Of a stretch of 6,378 bases of DNA, positions 5,899 through 6,378 are shown one piece after another. Below the pieces are notes generated by a model. The model did no database searches and had not been told where the DNA came from. It saw only the letters and a program-made list of their open reading frames with translations. Within the stretch, counting starts at the first letter, position 1, and each line of letters begins with the position of its first letter. The position numbers and the translations under genes were made by a program. The DNA is taken from positions 1 through 6,378 of the forward strand of contig CAMNDS010000053.1 of NCBI GenBank assembly GCA_946535695.1. The letters are read 5' to 3'. Origin of the DNA: an uncultured Clostridia bacterium (lineage in GTDB: Bacteria; Bacillota; Clostridia; Oscillospirales; Acutalibacteraceae).

Positions 5899-5970
5899 AT
5901 GTATAGAATATAGCAATACAAGAGACCCACATCTTTCCCTACGTCAACTCGGAAGAAATATCTATTTTTT
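5899..5970. repeat. Dispersed repeat, copy C
   Basis: ATGTAT.GAATATRGCAATRCAA at 5899-5920 matches 6270-6291 closely. Further on, ACATCTTTCC and CGGAAGAAATAT with a T-run (5930-5971) align with 6298-6345. The GC-rich hairpin is reduced to TTCC/GGAA. With the box at 5849 it forms a composite element upstream of the 39-aa ORF promoter. Confidence 0.55.
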
Positions 5971-5989
5971 TAGAGAAAGTTAACTTAAC

Positions 5990-6010
5990 TTAATTTTTCA
6001 GTTTTGAAAA
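5990..6010 (-). repeat. 21-nt inverted repeat, right arm
   Basis: Exact reverse complement of 5548-5568. I see no target-site duplication outside the two arms. Transcription from the tRNA gene would run into this arm. Confidence 0.7.
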
Positions 6011-6099
6011 TAGTATAAATAGCATAAACGCTGAAAAAACAACTCCAAGCAACTTCTCCTCAGTGCTATCGAATGTTTAAAATAAAAAATTATCAAAAA

Positions 6100-6175
6100 T
6101 GGTGGAGATAAGCGGGATCGAACCGCTGGCCTCTTGAATGCCATTCAAGCGCTCTTCCATCTGAGCTATACCCCC
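6100..6175 (-). tRNA. tRNA-Ala (anticodon GGC)
   Basis: 76 nt including an encoded CCA (6100-6102). The acceptor stem is GGGGGTA (6175-6169) with TATCTCC (6110-6104) and holds the G3-U70 wobble pair, the alanine identity element. The discriminator is A73. The D arm is GCTC...GAGC, the anticodon stem CTTGA/TCAAG with loop ATGGCAT (anticodon at 6140-6142), and the T arm AGCGG-TTCGATC-CCGCT. It decodes GCC and GCU. T-rich DNA (TTTTTGATAATTTTTT) directly after the CCA end may help termination. Confidence 0.98.
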
Positions 6176-6185
6176 ACTATTAATT

Positions 6186-6214
6186 ATTTTAAAAAAACAA
6201 AGCTGAAAAGTCAA
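6186..6214 (-). promoter_or_regulatory. Promoter of tRNA-Ala
   Basis: TTGACT at 6209-6214 and TAAAAT at 6186-6191, 17 nt apart. The predicted start near 6179 lies just before the mature 5' end at 6175. Confidence 0.75.
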
Positions 6215-6230
6215 GAGATTTTCAAAAGAG

Positions 6231-6244
6231 GTATTGCTAAAAGT
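6231..6244 (-). promoter_or_regulatory. Upstream promoter box (tRNA-Ala copy)
   Basis: ACTTTTAGCAATAC in the transcribed direction, 16 nt upstream of the -35. Directly beyond it AAATCTA (6245-6251) and TAGATTT (6256-6262) form a perfect 7-bp stem with an AAAA loop. Confidence 0.5.
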
Positions 6245-6267
6245 AAATCTAAAAATAGATTTAATCT

Positions 6268-6345
6268 CCATGTATGAATATGGCAATGCAAAAATTTACA
6301 TCATTTTCTCCAGCGATGCCAGAGGAAATATTTATCTTTTTTCTT
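6268..6345. repeat. Dispersed repeat, copy D (longest reference copy)
   Basis: In plus-strand order: stem CCATGT/ATATGG (6268-6273 with 6278-6283, one G-T pair), GCAATGC (6283-6289, able to pair with GTATTGC of the box at 6231), AAAAATTTACATCATT, a decayed GC-rich hairpin beginning TTTCTCC at 6305 and ending GAGGAAA, then TATTTATC and a T-rich tail. It lies upstream of the tRNA-Ala promoter. I see nothing else in 6346-6378. Confidence 0.55.
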
Positions 6346-6378
6346 TTTATTTATGCTTGCAAATTTTTTTAATTATTA

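Noticed and set aside
5990..6175. Phage or island attachment at the tRNA-Ala 3' end
   Set aside because: No direct repeat of the tRNA 3' end, integrase or phage gene is visible in the window.
6077..6286. 69-codon minus-strand ORF
   Set aside because: It reads through the tRNA-Ala gene (GGIAQMEERLNGIQEASGSIP is a known type of tRNA translation artefact) and has no other support.
2208..6345. CRISPR array
   Set aside because: The repeated units are far apart, degenerate, of unequal length and separated by genes; there are no regular spacers and no cas genes.

Overview
The window looks like the chromosome of a very AT-rich, low-GC Clostridia-type bacterium (Firmicutes). Three things support this. 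The GluRS and EF-P sequences read like clostridial versions. A CD1247-type zinc-ribbon gene sits directly after efp, as I recall from Clostridia. Ribosome binding sites are strong (GAGGTGA, AAGGAG). Intergenic DNA is unusually long, AT-rich and full of degenerate repeats, and there are genes for unfamiliar secreted or membrane proteins; this would fit a host-associated or endosymbiotic clostridium, but that is an inference. Every supported gene lies on the minus strand, so transcription runs from high to low coordinates.

Layout in transcription order (right to left). 6378-6180: AT-rich intergenic DNA with a repeat element and a TTGACT-N17-TAAAAT promoter. 6175-6100: tRNA-Ala(GGC) with encoded CCA. 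6099-5754: intergenic, with one arm of a 21-bp inverted repeat, a repeat element and a TTGACA-N18-TATAAT promoter. 5753-5634: a 39-residue signal-peptide-like ORF. 5633-5248: intergenic, with two hairpin repeats, the other 21-bp arm, a perfect TTGACA-N17-TATAAT promoter and a leader of about 95 nt. 5247-3577: a 556-residue protein with a signal sequence, a membrane segment and a GHSRG alpha/beta-hydrolase elbow. 3576-3410: repeat plus promoter. 3409-2852: efp (TTG start). 2830-2456: CD1247-type cysteine-rich protein, probably co-transcribed with efp. 2455-2097: palindromes, hairpins and a promoter. 2096-1212: a 294-residue protein of unknown function with a signal sequence and one membrane segment. 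1097-1: gltX, whose C-terminal end lies beyond the window.

Two themes link the parts. First, the 294-, 556- and 39-residue products share a similar N-terminal module (K-x-K-[LI]-A-x-x-L plus Ala-x-Ala-type end) but differ completely afterwards. Second, four of the promoters (tRNA-Ala, 39-aa ORF, efp, 294-aa gene) carry a 14-nt box, ACTTTTAGCAATRC in the transcribed direction, 14-17 nt upstream of the -35 hexamer. Beyond the box lie related GC-rich hairpin repeats. This is either a dispersed repeat that carries or targets promoters, or a shared regulatory element; the sequence alone cannot decide. I see no CRISPR array, insertion sequence, phage gene or defence system.
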